DNA of 64,000 nucleotides from an uncultured Mediterranea sp. (GTDB taxonomy: Bacteria > Bacteroidota > Bacteroidia > Bacteroidales > Bacteroidaceae). Positions within the stretch are counted from its first letter, which is position 1. Each line of letters begins with the position of its first letter. This document shows, in pieces, positions 35,469 through 43,397 of the stretch. The notes under the pieces were generated by a model. It did no database searches. It was not told the origin of the DNA and worked only from the letters and a program-made list of their open reading frames with translations. The position numbers and the translations under genes are program-made. Location: assembly GCA_945641355.1 (NCBI GenBank), contig CALZEQ010000004.1, forward strand, positions 46,915 to 110,914, read 5' to 3'.

Positions 35469-35903
35469 AGGGTTCACTTAGGTTCAGGGTTCACCCCTAA
35501 CGCTTCCCCGGCGAAACATCAGTAGACATAGCATATCTATATACCTGTTTTTCAGTTATTTACGCTTTAATCCATTTCAAAAAGCCATTTTTCTGCGGAT
35601 TCGGAAATTCCTTGTTCGGAAGACGATGTCAAGAATTATGTATATACAAAACGCTTGTACAGTCCCGACAGCGACAGGACCGGTCGGGGATAGCGGGTCC
35701 TATGCAGGCTGTTGGTCTTGTAGGCCGATGATAGCTCTTCGTACTGGGAGGTATTCAGCAAATACAACAGCGGTTGCTCCTCCTCAGGCTGCAGGGAGCA
35801 TCCGCTCGTAATCTGTCATTTTATTTAACAAATCAACTCAATCATCAGCCTTCGGTATCGCCTCGGAGGGGTTAGGGGTGAACCCTGAACCTTCGTGAAC
35901 CCT
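35469..35903. repeat. 435-bp element bounded by imperfect inverted repeats
   Basis: GGTTCAGGGTTCACCCCTAAC near 35481-35501 has an exact inverted copy at 35871-35891. The similarity extends outward to AGGGTTCAC at 35469 and its mirror ending at 35903, and inward to GGCGA, giving ends of about 45 bp. It lies between convergent genes. A clear target-site duplication was not found. It could be a MITE-like insertion or a relic. Confidence 0.65.
35636..35815 (-). pseudogene. Possible relic reading frame inside the inverted-repeat element
   Basis: An open stretch of 59 codons (ITSGCSLQPEEEQPLLYLLN, later YKTNS and SLSGLYKRF) has protein-like composition but no start codon. An ATG at 35819 is one frame off and stops after 11 codons. 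It may be a gene fragment carried by the element. No family recognised. Confidence 0.25.
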
Positions 35904-36182
35904 ACTGGCTGGCACATCGCACCACCACCTTCCGATAATGCATTGATAATCAAAAAGAACAGAGTTTTAGGTATCTTCCTCTGCAAAGTCAGGTTCGGCG
36001 AACCTACGAGCATAGAGTTGGATAGTTTCATCGGCTTCTTTTTTGCGAAAATTAATTACATACAATCAAGCAGGGCAGTCGCCTTCCTTCCTCCTGCCAC
36101 CTTCTTCGGAGTCTGCCGGCTGCCACGAAGCCGACGAGCTGTGACACCCCCATGACAAGACCGATCGGAGAAAGGAGACTCG
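35904..36182. other. Intergenic remainder before the TonB receptor 3' end
   Basis: No supported gene. Short frames here lack start context and overlap the right inverted repeat. Confidence 0.4.
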
Positions 36183-38627
36183 TCAGAAGCGACAGCGTAC
36201 CTCGATGCCGGCCTGGACCGGTCGACCCAACTGACGGAAGCAGTTCCCCATGCTCTCGAAATAGAAGGCATCGTACTTTCGGTCGAGCGCATTGCGTACC
36301 CAGAGGTCTATCTGCCCGCCTCCTTTGCGGAAGCTGATGCGCCCGTTCAGCGTACCGTACAACGACTGACTGGCCGTGTTGTCCTCCGTCCAGTAGATGC
36401 GACCGGCAGCCCGATAGTCGGCAGAGAAGACGATGCGGTCCAGCAACGCCCGGCCTCGCAACGGCCACGCATACTGCATCCCCACATTGAACGTATGTTT
36501 GGGTACAAAGGGGACATAGTTGCCCGTATAGTCAATCGCCTCTGCCGCATCACTCTGTGCGCCCACGTAGTAGTCGCGGAACGTGGCATACGTATAGCCG
36601 TAGGCCGCATTCAAGGTCCATTCGTCCGTCAAAGCAGCGGCCAGTGCGCATTCCCCTCCCAGACTGCGGCTCTTGCCGGCATTGACCGTCTCGCGACCCA
36701 AGCCCGACTGGACGAAACGAGATATCTGCTGGTCCTTGGTCTCTAACCAGAAGAGAGCGGCATCCAGCTGCACCCTGCGGTTCCACAGATTGAGGTGGGC
36801 ACCCAGCTCGTAGTTCCAAGTCTGTTCGGGCTTATATTCCACTGCCGCACGGACTTCCGGATTATCCCCCGCCTGAGGGAAATATTGTTCCACGAAGGAG
36901 GCATATTGCTCGGGCACATGGGTCAGAACCGCCTCGCGCGTCTGGCGCATCATGTCGTTGCGCAAAGCCGACTGCAGCAGTTCGGAGAACTTCTGGATGT
37001 TGTATCCGCCGGAACGATACCCTTTGCTGACGCTGACGTAGAGGTTTCCCCTTCCTGCAGGCAACGCATACTGCAAGGCAGCCTTCGGCAACAGCTGGAG
37101 GTAATCCTTGTCCAGCCGTCCCTGGTAACGACTCTCCACGCAGAGGGAGGTGGAGGGCATCATCTCGATGTCACGGACCGGCTGACCGCCTCTCAGCATC
37201 TGGCCTTGGATACCTACGGAGTAGTTCAGTCCACAACCGGAGTCGTAGGTCAGCTTCTGCTTCTCATAGTCCAGACGCGCCCCTACCGTCAGCGAGAGTC
37301 CGTCCAGACCCAGCAGTCGGTCGAAGGTAGATTGGTGAAACAATGCCCCGTTGAGTTGCGGAATCCGGAAGCCTCCTGCAATCAACAGTTCCCGGTCGTC
37401 AATGGTAAGCGAAGGCAGGATGTTCATACTCCCCGCGGGGCCCATCGAAACCTCAATCTGCGAAGGGATTACACCGCCCAGCATCCGTCCCAGCATCGCC
37501 ATGCCATCGGAACGGAAGATGACGGGTGCATCGGTCTTCAGCCACTGATAGAATCCGAAGGCTCCTGTGGTCCACTGCCAGCGTCCTTTCGTAGCCGACT
37601 TCAGCACCACCTCCTCGCTCAGCGTATGGATGCGCTGCCGCTGCTCCAGCGTATAGATGTCGGCTGCCGTAAAGTCCTGGTCGAGGAACATGCGGTCATC
37701 CACCCACTGATGGCCCGTCACGGCACTCAGCGTGAAACCCCGTCCGCGATACTCCACATTCAGACCGCTGTTCAGCAGGTTGCGTCGGTAGCTGCTCTCC
37801 CGATTGTAAGCCACCTCGCCCACCGGTTCATCCGCCGCACCGGCCTTGCTGCCCATAAACTGATAGGGATATCCGCTCTGATCGCTGTACTCGTAGCTGA
37901 CGTTCAGGTCTACCTTCCAGTTGTCGGCAGGCAGGCAGACAGCCCTCAGACGTCCGCCGGCACTCTGCCCGCGATCCACCTTCTTGCCTCCCAACGCCCT
38001 GTTGCGAAAGAAACCGTCGTCGTAGGTATAGAAGCCACCGGTGGAAAAGGCGAAGCGGGAACTCGCCCGATGGTAGTGGGTCAGCGAAGCGTCATAGCTG
38101 CCGTGTGTGGCAGCCCCCAAACGCACATCGGTACCCTGATAGCTGAAGGGCGACTTGGTATGCACCTTGATGAGTCCGCCCATGGCATTGCGGCCGTAAA
38201 GGGTGCTTTGCGGACCTCGCAACACGTCGATGCGTTCTACATCCGCATAGCTGAAGTCAAACGCTGCCTGATTGATATAGGGTATGTTGTCTACATAGAG
38301 TCCGACCGAAGGGGTGTTGATACGCGATCCGATGCCACGGATATAGACTGCCGTCGTCAGGCGGGAACCATAGTCGGGGATGAAGAGATTGGGTACCACG
38401 GCTGTCATATCCTTGATGGTAGTGACCTGCGCTGCCTGCATGGCTTGCTGCGAAAGCAGTGAGACGGCGTGAGGCAGTTCGCGCAGTTTACGGTTCTCTT
38501 TGGGGGCAGCAATGACGGTGATTTCCTCCACATCCACTACCTTCAGGGTATCTTTCTCTTCGGCCTTCAACGTGCCGGCAACGCTCAGTGCCGCACAGAG
38601 GGCACACACTATACGAAATCTGTTCAT
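36183..38627 (-). CDS. TonB-dependent outer-membrane receptor (siderophore/cofactor type)
   Basis: An 814-residue receptor without the SusC N-terminal extension and without a SusD partner. A signal peptide (MNRFRIVCALCAALSVAGTLKA) precedes a TonB-box-like VEEITVIAAP. The plug contains LYVDNIPYINQAAFDFSYADVERIDVLRGPQSTLYGRNAMGGLI. The barrel ends RPVQAGIEVRCRF with a C-terminal Phe. The start MNRFRIV at 38627 is preferred over one 13 codons upstream. The lone-gene context and short plug resemble iron-siderophore or vitamin receptors of the Fe transport class. The substrate is not determinable from sequence. Confidence 0.9.
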   Translation of the reverse strand: MNRFRIVCALCAALSVAGTLKAEEKDTLKVVDVEEITVIAAPKENRKLRELPHAVSLLSQQAMQAAQVTTIKDMTAVVPNLFIPDYGSRLTTAVYIRGIGSRINTPSVGLYVDNIPYINQAAFDFSYADVERIDVLRGPQSTLYGRNAMGGLIKVHTKSPFSYQGTDVRLGAATHGSYDASLTHYHRASSRFAFSTGGFYTYDDGFFRNRALGGKKVDRGQSAGGRLRAVCLPADNWKVDLNVSYEYSDQSGYPYQFMGSKAGAADEPVGEVAYNRESSYRRNLLNSGLNVEYRGRGFTLSAVTGHQWVDDRMFLDQDFTAADIYTLEQRQRIHTLSEEVVLKSATKGRWQWTTGAFGFYQWLKTDAPVIFRSDGMAMLGRMLGGVIPSQIEVSMGPAGSMNILPSLTIDDRELLIAGGFRIPQLNGALFHQSTFDRLLGLDGLSLTVGARLDYEKQKLTYDSGCGLNYSVGIQGQMLRGGQPVRDIEMMPSTSLCVESRYQGRLDKDYLQLLPKAALQYALPAGRGNLYVSVSKGYRSGGYNIQKFSELLQSALRNDMMRQTREAVLTHVPEQYASFVEQYFPQAGDNPEVRAAVEYKPEQTWNYELGAHLNLWNRRVQLDAALFWLETKDQQISRFVQSGLGRETVNAGKSRSLGGECALAAALTDEWTLNAAYGYTYATFRDYYVGAQSDAAEAIDYTGNYVPFVPKHTFNVGMQYAWPLRGRALLDRIVFSADYRAAGRIYWTEDNTASQSLYGTLNGRISFRKGGGQIDLWVRNALDRKYDAFYFESMGNCFRQLGRPVQAGIEVRCRF

Positions 38628-38719
38628 CTCTATATTCTGTATATTACGGTTTGTATCCGGCTGCAAAATAACGGAAAATAGAGCGTACGCACAATCCTCA
38701 TAAATGAGGAAATTGATTT

Positions 38720-38822
38720 GCCGGGCGGGTGTGTCACTTTTCTTTTGCTTGTCCTGTAGGGGCGCAACATCTTGCGTCCTAACCCGCCAGTAGTGCCATT
38801 TTAAATTTTAAATTTTAAATTG
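38720..38822 (-). repeat. Interspersed repeat, inverted copy
   Basis: GTAGGGGCGCAACATCTTGC with flanks is the reverse complement of the copy at 20879-20912, including GACAAGC and the AAGAAAAG tract. It is followed by TAGTGCCATTTTAAATTTTA. Confidence 0.7.
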
Positions 38823-38823
38823 A

Positions 38824-39085
38824 ATGTGTCGGGCGGGTATGTCACTTTTCTTTTGCTTGTACAAAAGAAAAGTAACCAAAAGAAAATACCCCGTCTGCAC
38901 CTACGGAGCTACTCCGTACCCCTCTCCGCCTGACGCTCCTACGGTGAGGACGGAGGGGTCCGCATTGCAAGCTACAAGCTATAAGCTACGAGCTACAAGT
39001 AGGGGCGGAATATTTTCCGCCCTCATCCCGCCAGTCTGCCCCGAACACCACTTTAATTTTTAAATTGTTAATTTTAAATTACCAA
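38824..39085 (-). repeat. Interspersed repeat cluster with AGCTACAAG units
   Basis: An AT hairpin (ACTTTTCTTTTG/CAAAAGAAAAGT) begins near 38843. Short AGCTACAAG/AGCTATAAG units lie at 38966-39000. A GC hairpin (GGGCGGAA/TTTCCGCCC) follows at 39003-39022 with CTCATCCCGCCAGT, then AT-rich tracts. With the previous repeat this fills the 466-base gap between the TonB receptor and the MFS/kinase gene. Confidence 0.7.
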
Positions 39086-39093
39086 TTGACTTC

Positions 39094-40947
39094 TTATGAA
39101 AGCATGGGCTTCACACTGCGGCAAATCAGTTCGGCCGTCTCCTCATCGCCCAACGCAGCACTATCAATCATCAGATGGTAGTTGGAATAGGCACCCCATT
39201 CGTAACCGGTATAGTGCAGACAGTGCTCACTGCGCTCGCGGTCGGTATGCATACGTGCGGCTGCTTCCTCCTCAGCCACGCCATACTCCGCCACGATATG
39301 CTTCAGTCGGTAGGCACGATTGGCATAAATGAAGATGTTGTAACAACGGCATTCGTCACCCCGCAGGATGAAATTGGCCAGACGGCCTACAATGACACAG
39401 CTGCCTTGACGGGCGATATCGCGAATCACTGCCTCCTGCGCCTTGAACATGGCCGTCTGCAAGGGATTGTCGTAAGGCAGACGGCCTTCCACTACCTGTT
39501 CCTGCTCTTTTACCAGTTCGCTGTTCAATCCGCTTTGACGGGCTGTCAGCTCAATCAGACTCTTGTCGTACAGGCCGATACCCAGCTTCCGGGCAAGCAG
39601 CTCGCCGATGTGACGCCCACCGCTTCCATACTCACGCGAGATGGTGATGACCAACGGCAGTCTGCGATCGGTCGATGCCACAGCTGCAGAGGCGGCAACA
39701 GAAGCCTGAGCCTGACGGCGACGCGGATTGAAAGAAGAGGCATGATTGCGTCCGAACAGGTGATAATATGCGATGGAGAGTACGCTGGAACAGGCGATGA
39801 GGAGGAACATGACATCGTAGCCCCACTGCTTGACCAGCACACCGGCCAGAAATCCGCCCAATGCGATGCCCAGGTCGAAAGCGACAAAGAAGGTGGAATT
39901 GGCGGCTCCGCGACGTTCGGGGGCCACGGCATGCATGGCCATGGTCTGCAACGAGAGCTGCACAGCACCAAAGCTATAGCCCAACAGCAAGGCGGAAAGC
40001 AGATAACAAGGTGCATTGTGGGCAAACACCAGCAGCAATATGCCTGCAATGATGGTTCCGTTCCCCGTATAGACCAGCACCCCTTCACCATGCCTGTCAA
40101 TCGCACGTCCCAGCAGCAATCGGGTTGCCACGGTAGCCAGCGCGATGCAGATGAAGTAGATGCCTCCACCGGGCAATCCATGTCCGGCTGCATAGATGGC
40201 CACATAGACCTCGACCACTCCATAAGCCATCATGAAGAAAAACTGCGTGACGGCTGCCGGCAACGACATGCGCTCAAACAGCTGGTTCAATCGTAAGGGA
40301 GCAGCAGAGAGCGTATAGTTGCGCTGACGGATGCTGATGCCTATCAGCAAGGCAATCAGGCCGGCCAGCGTGGTGACGGCAAACAAGGGACGGAAGCCCC
40401 ATGCGTTCATCACACCCAGTCCCAAGGCAGGCGCCACTGCTGTGGACAGTGCCATAGAGAGACCATACATGCCCAGTCCCTCGCCCATCCGGGTGTGAGG
40501 GACGATGTCCGTCACCCACGTGGAGGAAGCGTTGCTGGAAGCGGCATGGAACGCACCGTGAACGGTACGTAGCAGAACGGCCCAGGCGATGCCCGACGAA
40601 ACAAAATAGCCCATCGGAAGCAGTGTCATACCTATCAAGCCGACGACCAGCATGGTGCAACGCCCCTTGCTATCGACCAGCCAACCCACAAAAGGCCTCG
40701 ACACGATGGAGGCAATGCTGAACAGGGCAGTTGCCAGGCCGATGGCTACCGCATCGCCTCCCAAATAGGTGACAAAGAAAGGAAAAGTAGGCAGCAAGGC
40801 GTGGAAATTGACAAAAATGAAGAAGTTCACGAGACAGATCTTGATGAAGGAACCTGTCCAAAGTCTGTTGTCTGATTCATTATAGTAAGTTTTATATTGT
40901 AGCCGCTTACGTACAAACAAAAAGCAATGCCCTGCCACAGAAGTCAA
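39094..40947 (-). CDS. MFS transporter fused to a cytidylate-kinase-like domain
   Basis: One open frame of 617 codons. Residues about 35-405 are a 12-helix major facilitator domain; motif A is recognisable in RPFVGWLVDSKGRC, with RTVHGAFHAASSNASSTWVTD in helix 4. Residues about 430-615 are a cytidylate-kinase-like P-loop domain (ITISREYGSGGRHIGELLARKLGIGLYDKSLI) with CVIVGRLANFIL and a C-terminal helical part. No ATG is in frame near the start: the frame opens with TTG at 40947, another TTG lies at 40920, and the nearest ATG (about 40879) is out of frame. The 5' end is therefore uncertain. Transport substrate and kinase target are unknown. Confidence 0.85.
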   Translation of the reverse strand: MTSVAGHCFLFVRKRLQYKTYYNESDNRLWTGSFIKICLVNFFIFVNFHALLPTFPFFVTYLGGDAVAIGLATALFSIASIVSRPFVGWLVDSKGRCTMLVVGLIGMTLLPMGYFVSSGIAWAVLLRTVHGAFHAASSNASSTWVTDIVPHTRMGEGLGMYGLSMALSTAVAPALGLGVMNAWGFRPLFAVTTLAGLIALLIGISIRQRNYTLSAAPLRLNQLFERMSLPAAVTQFFFMMAYGVVEVYVAIYAAGHGLPGGGIYFICIALATVATRLLLGRAIDRHGEGVLVYTGNGTIIAGILLLVFAHNAPCYLLSALLLGYSFGAVQLSLQTMAMHAVAPERRGAANSTFFVAFDLGIALGGFLAGVLVKQWGYDVMFLLIACSSVLSIAYYHLFGRNHASSFNPRRRQAQASVAASAAVASTDRRLPLVITISREYGSGGRHIGELLARKLGIGLYDKSLIELTARQSGLNSELVKEQEQVVEGRLPYDNPLQTAMFKAQEAVIRDIARQGSCVIVGRLANFILRGDECRCYNIFIYANRAYRLKHIVAEYGVAEEEAAARMHTDRERSEHCLHYTGYEWGAYSNYHLMIDSAALGDEETAELICRSVKPMLS

Positions 40948-40970
40948 CTAGACTTACGTGGCAGGGCACT
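40926..40970 (-). terminator. Hairpin with T tract in the leader of the MFS/kinase gene
   Basis: On the minus strand TGCCCTGCCAC pairs with GTGGCAGGGCA, with an inner AAGTC/GACTT stem, followed by TTGCTTTTTGTTTG. It lies about 25 nt downstream of a promoter element, so it could end a short RNA or attenuate the fusion gene. Confidence 0.6.
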
Positions 40971-40991
40971 ACATGTTGATTTTTCGATGGA

Positions 40992-40999
40992 CAAAGGTA
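40992..40999 (-). promoter_or_regulatory. Promoter upstream of the leader hairpin
   Basis: TACCTTTG on the minus strand fits TAnnTTTG. Transcription would start near 40985 and run into the hairpin at 40970-40926. Confidence 0.5.
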
Positions 41000-41174
41000 C
41001 GCAAAAACTTCAGACCTTGTATGCAGAGGAACGTGAGATTTTAGTGTTTTTTCACACAGTATCACTTCACTGCAACATAGCCTGGCAGTTGCCAATCGGC
41101 TCCTTCCTCTGTTTAATTTTTCTAATTCTAATAGATACCGCTGCCCGAAAAGCACGGCGTTTCATTTTTTTTCG

Positions 41175-41182
41175 TACATTTG
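41175..41182 (+). promoter_or_regulatory. metF promoter -7 element
   Basis: TACATTTG fits TAnnTTTG, about 55 nt before the metF ATG. Confidence 0.5.
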
Positions 41183-41237
41183 TTCCCAATGTACACGATA
41201 CGTCTGCTGACGTAACAGATAGAAACCGATATAGACA

Positions 41238-42191
41238 ATGAAAGTAACAGAACTGATCAACAGTACCCAATCGACCGCATTCTCGTTCGAGATACTGCCC
41301 CCGCTCAAAGGAACGGGCATCGAGAAGCTGTATCGCGACATCGACACCTTGCGGCCCTTTGACCCCAAATACATCAACATCACCACCCACCGCAGCGAAT
41401 ACATCTACCGGGACTTGGGCGACGGACTGTTCCGACGCGACAAGCTGTACCGCCGTCCCGGCACCGTGGCCGTAGCCGCCGCCATACAGAACAAGTATGG
41501 CATCACCACGGTACCCCACATCATCTGCAGCGACAACACCCGCGAGGACATTGAGTACGAACTGCTGGACCTGCAGTTTCTGGGCATCACCGACCTGCTG
41601 GTGCTACGCGGTGACAAGGGAAAGCACGAATCAGTATTTACACCCACAGGAGACGGCTATCGGCACGCCATCGAGCTGCAACAGCAGATCAACGACTTCA
41701 ACCGGGGCATCTTTGTAGATGGGTCGGAGATGAAGGTGACGGCTACCCCCTTCAGCTACGGTGTGGCCTGCTATCCCGAAAAGCACGAGGAGGCTCCCAA
41801 TATGGAAAGCGACATCTACTGGCTGAAACAGAAGGTAGAGGCCGGCGCTGCATACGCCGTGACGCAACTGTTCTACGACAATCGCAAGTATTTTGCCTTT
41901 GTGGAGCGTGCCCGCAAGGAGGGTATCACCATCCCCATCATCCCCGGCATCAAACCTTTCAAGAAGCTGTCGCAACTGAATGTGGTCCCCAAGACCTTTA
42001 AAGTAGACCTGCCTGAGAACCTGACCCACGAAGCACTGAAATGCAAGGACGATGCACAGGCTGCACAGGTAGGCATCGAATGGTGCATCGCACAATGCCG
42101 TGAACTGATGGCATACGGAGTACCCAGCCTACACTTCTACACCGTGGGTGCCACAGACAGCATACGCGAGGTGGCCAAGCAGATTTATTGA
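41238..42191 (+). CDS. metF: 5,10-methylenetetrahydrofolate reductase
   Basis: Flavin-dependent reduction of methylene-THF to methyl-THF, the methyl donor for methionine synthesis. The 317-residue TIM-barrel protein shows FSFEILPPLKGTGIEKLYRDID, the folate/FAD region TTVPHIICSDNTREDIEYELLDLQFLGITDLLVLRGD and AVTQLFYDNRKYF. The C-terminal part (IPIIPGIKPF) is typical. First gene of the metF-holB-ricT-gldH run with its own promoter. Confidence 0.95.
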   Translation: MKVTELINSTQSTAFSFEILPPLKGTGIEKLYRDIDTLRPFDPKYINITTHRSEYIYRDLGDGLFRRDKLYRRPGTVAVAAAIQNKYGITTVPHIICSDNTREDIEYELLDLQFLGITDLLVLRGDKGKHESVFTPTGDGYRHAIELQQQINDFNRGIFVDGSEMKVTATPFSYGVACYPEKHEEAPNMESDIYWLKQKVEAGAAYAVTQLFYDNRKYFAFVERARKEGITIPIIPGIKPFKKLSQLNVVPKTFKVDLPENLTHEALKCKDDAQAAQVGIEWCIAQCRELMAYGVPSLHFYTVGATDSIREVAKQIY

Positions 42192-42215
42192 CCCCATAAA
42201 ACAACAGATAAAGAG

Positions 42216-43346
42216 ATGTTCAGCTTTAACGACGTCATCGGACAGGAAGAGGCCAAGCAACGATTGCGGCAGGAAGTGGCAGAGGGACGTATCCCTCACG
42301 CCCGACTGTTCTGCGGACCGGCAGGAGCCGGAAAGCTCCCGTTGGCACTGGCCTACGCACGCTATCTGTCGTGTCCGCACCGCACAGCTGAAGATGCCTG
42401 CGGTGTATGTCCCTCGTGTGTAAAGTGGGAGAAGCTGGTGCATCCCGACGTACATTTCGTCTTCCCTATCGTGCGAAATGCCAAAGCGAAGAAGGAGGTG
42501 TGCGACGACTACATAGCAGCCTGGCGCCGCCTACTGACGGGGAGCACCTACTTCGGACTGAACCACTGGCTGGACGAAATGGATGCAGAAAACGGCCAGC
42601 CTCTGATTTATGCCAAGGAGAGTGACGAAATCACCCGCAAGCTCAGTCTGAAGTCAAGCGAAGGCGGATACAAGATTGCACTGATATGGCTGCCTGAGAA
42701 GCTGCACGAAGTGTGTGCCAACAAACTGCTGAAGCTGCTGGAAGAGCCTCCCGCACAGACGCTGTTCCTGCTGGTAAGCGAGGCTCCGGAGATGTTGCTC
42801 ACCACCATCATCAGCCGTACCCAACGCTTTAATGTGCCCTGTATCCACGAAACGGAGATAACGCAGGCACTGACCCGACGCTTCGGCCTGCAGGCTGCCG
42901 ATGCACAGAATGTGGCCCATCTGGCCAACGGCAACTTTGTGAAGGCCCTTGAAACCATCCATCTGAGCGAGGAGAACCGGCTGTTCTTCGACCTCTTTGT
43001 CAGCTTGATGCGTCTCTCGTACCAACGCAAAATCAAAGAGATGAAGCAATGGAGCGAGCAACTGGCCGGTATGGGACGCGAACGCCAGAAGAATTTTCTG
43101 ATGTACTGCCAGCGCATGATTCGGGAAAACTTCGTCTTCAACCTGCACCAGCCGGAGATGAACTACCTGACAACCGATGAGCAACAGTTTGCCACCCGCT
43201 TCGCCCCGTTTGTCAACGAACGAAACGTGATGGGAATCATGAACGAATTGACAGAAGCCCAACTGCACATCGAACAGAATGTAAACGCACGAATGGTATT
43301 TTTCGACTTTTCACTGAAGATGATTGTGCTGCTGAAACAGAACTGA
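42216..43346 (+). CDS. holB: DNA polymerase III delta' subunit
   Basis: Clamp-loader subunit of the replicative polymerase. The 376-residue AAA+ protein has the N-terminal FNDVIGQEEAKQRLRQEV, a Walker-A-like loop GPAGAGKLPLALAYARYL in which Leu replaces the usual Ser/Thr, the four-cysteine zinc module (CPHRTAEDACGVCPSC), KLLKLLEEPP and LLTTIISRTQRF. A degenerate P-loop is expected of delta', which does not hydrolyse ATP. It lies 24 nt after metF. Confidence 0.93.
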   Translation: MFSFNDVIGQEEAKQRLRQEVAEGRIPHARLFCGPAGAGKLPLALAYARYLSCPHRTAEDACGVCPSCVKWEKLVHPDVHFVFPIVRNAKAKKEVCDDYIAAWRRLLTGSTYFGLNHWLDEMDAENGQPLIYAKESDEITRKLSLKSSEGGYKIALIWLPEKLHEVCANKLLKLLEEPPAQTLFLLVSEAPEMLLTTIISRTQRFNVPCIHETEITQALTRRFGLQAADAQNVAHLANGNFVKALETIHLSEENRLFFDLFVSLMRLSYQRKIKEMKQWSEQLAGMGRERQKNFLMYCQRMIRENFVFNLHQPEMNYLTTDEQQFATRFAPFVNERNVMGIMNELTEAQLHIEQNVNARMVFFDFSLKMIVLLKQN

Positions 43347-43397
43347 AAGAAAAACAAATAAGCCTCATAAACTGATAAACTTAAATACTCAAGAGAT

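Noticed and set aside
35626..35811. Plus-strand 61-codon frame inside the inverted-repeat element
   Set aside because: It has no recognisable features and is antisense to a more protein-like minus-strand stretch.
35469..35903. Invertible promoter for phase variation
   Set aside because: Both flanking genes point into the region, so inversion would not drive either; no promoter motif was seen inside and no recombinase gene is near.
36795..38462. Long plus-strand frame opposite the TonB receptor
   Set aside because: Antisense shadow; the minus-strand receptor has a signal peptide, plug and barrel terminus.
38966..39000. CRISPR-like short direct repeats (AGCTACAAG)
   Set aside because: Units are about 10 bp with no unique spacers and no cas genes nearby.
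40992..41237. Methionine or folate riboswitch ahead of metF
   Set aside because: Transcription probably starts near 41190, leaving a leader too short, with no recognisable SAM or THF aptamer.
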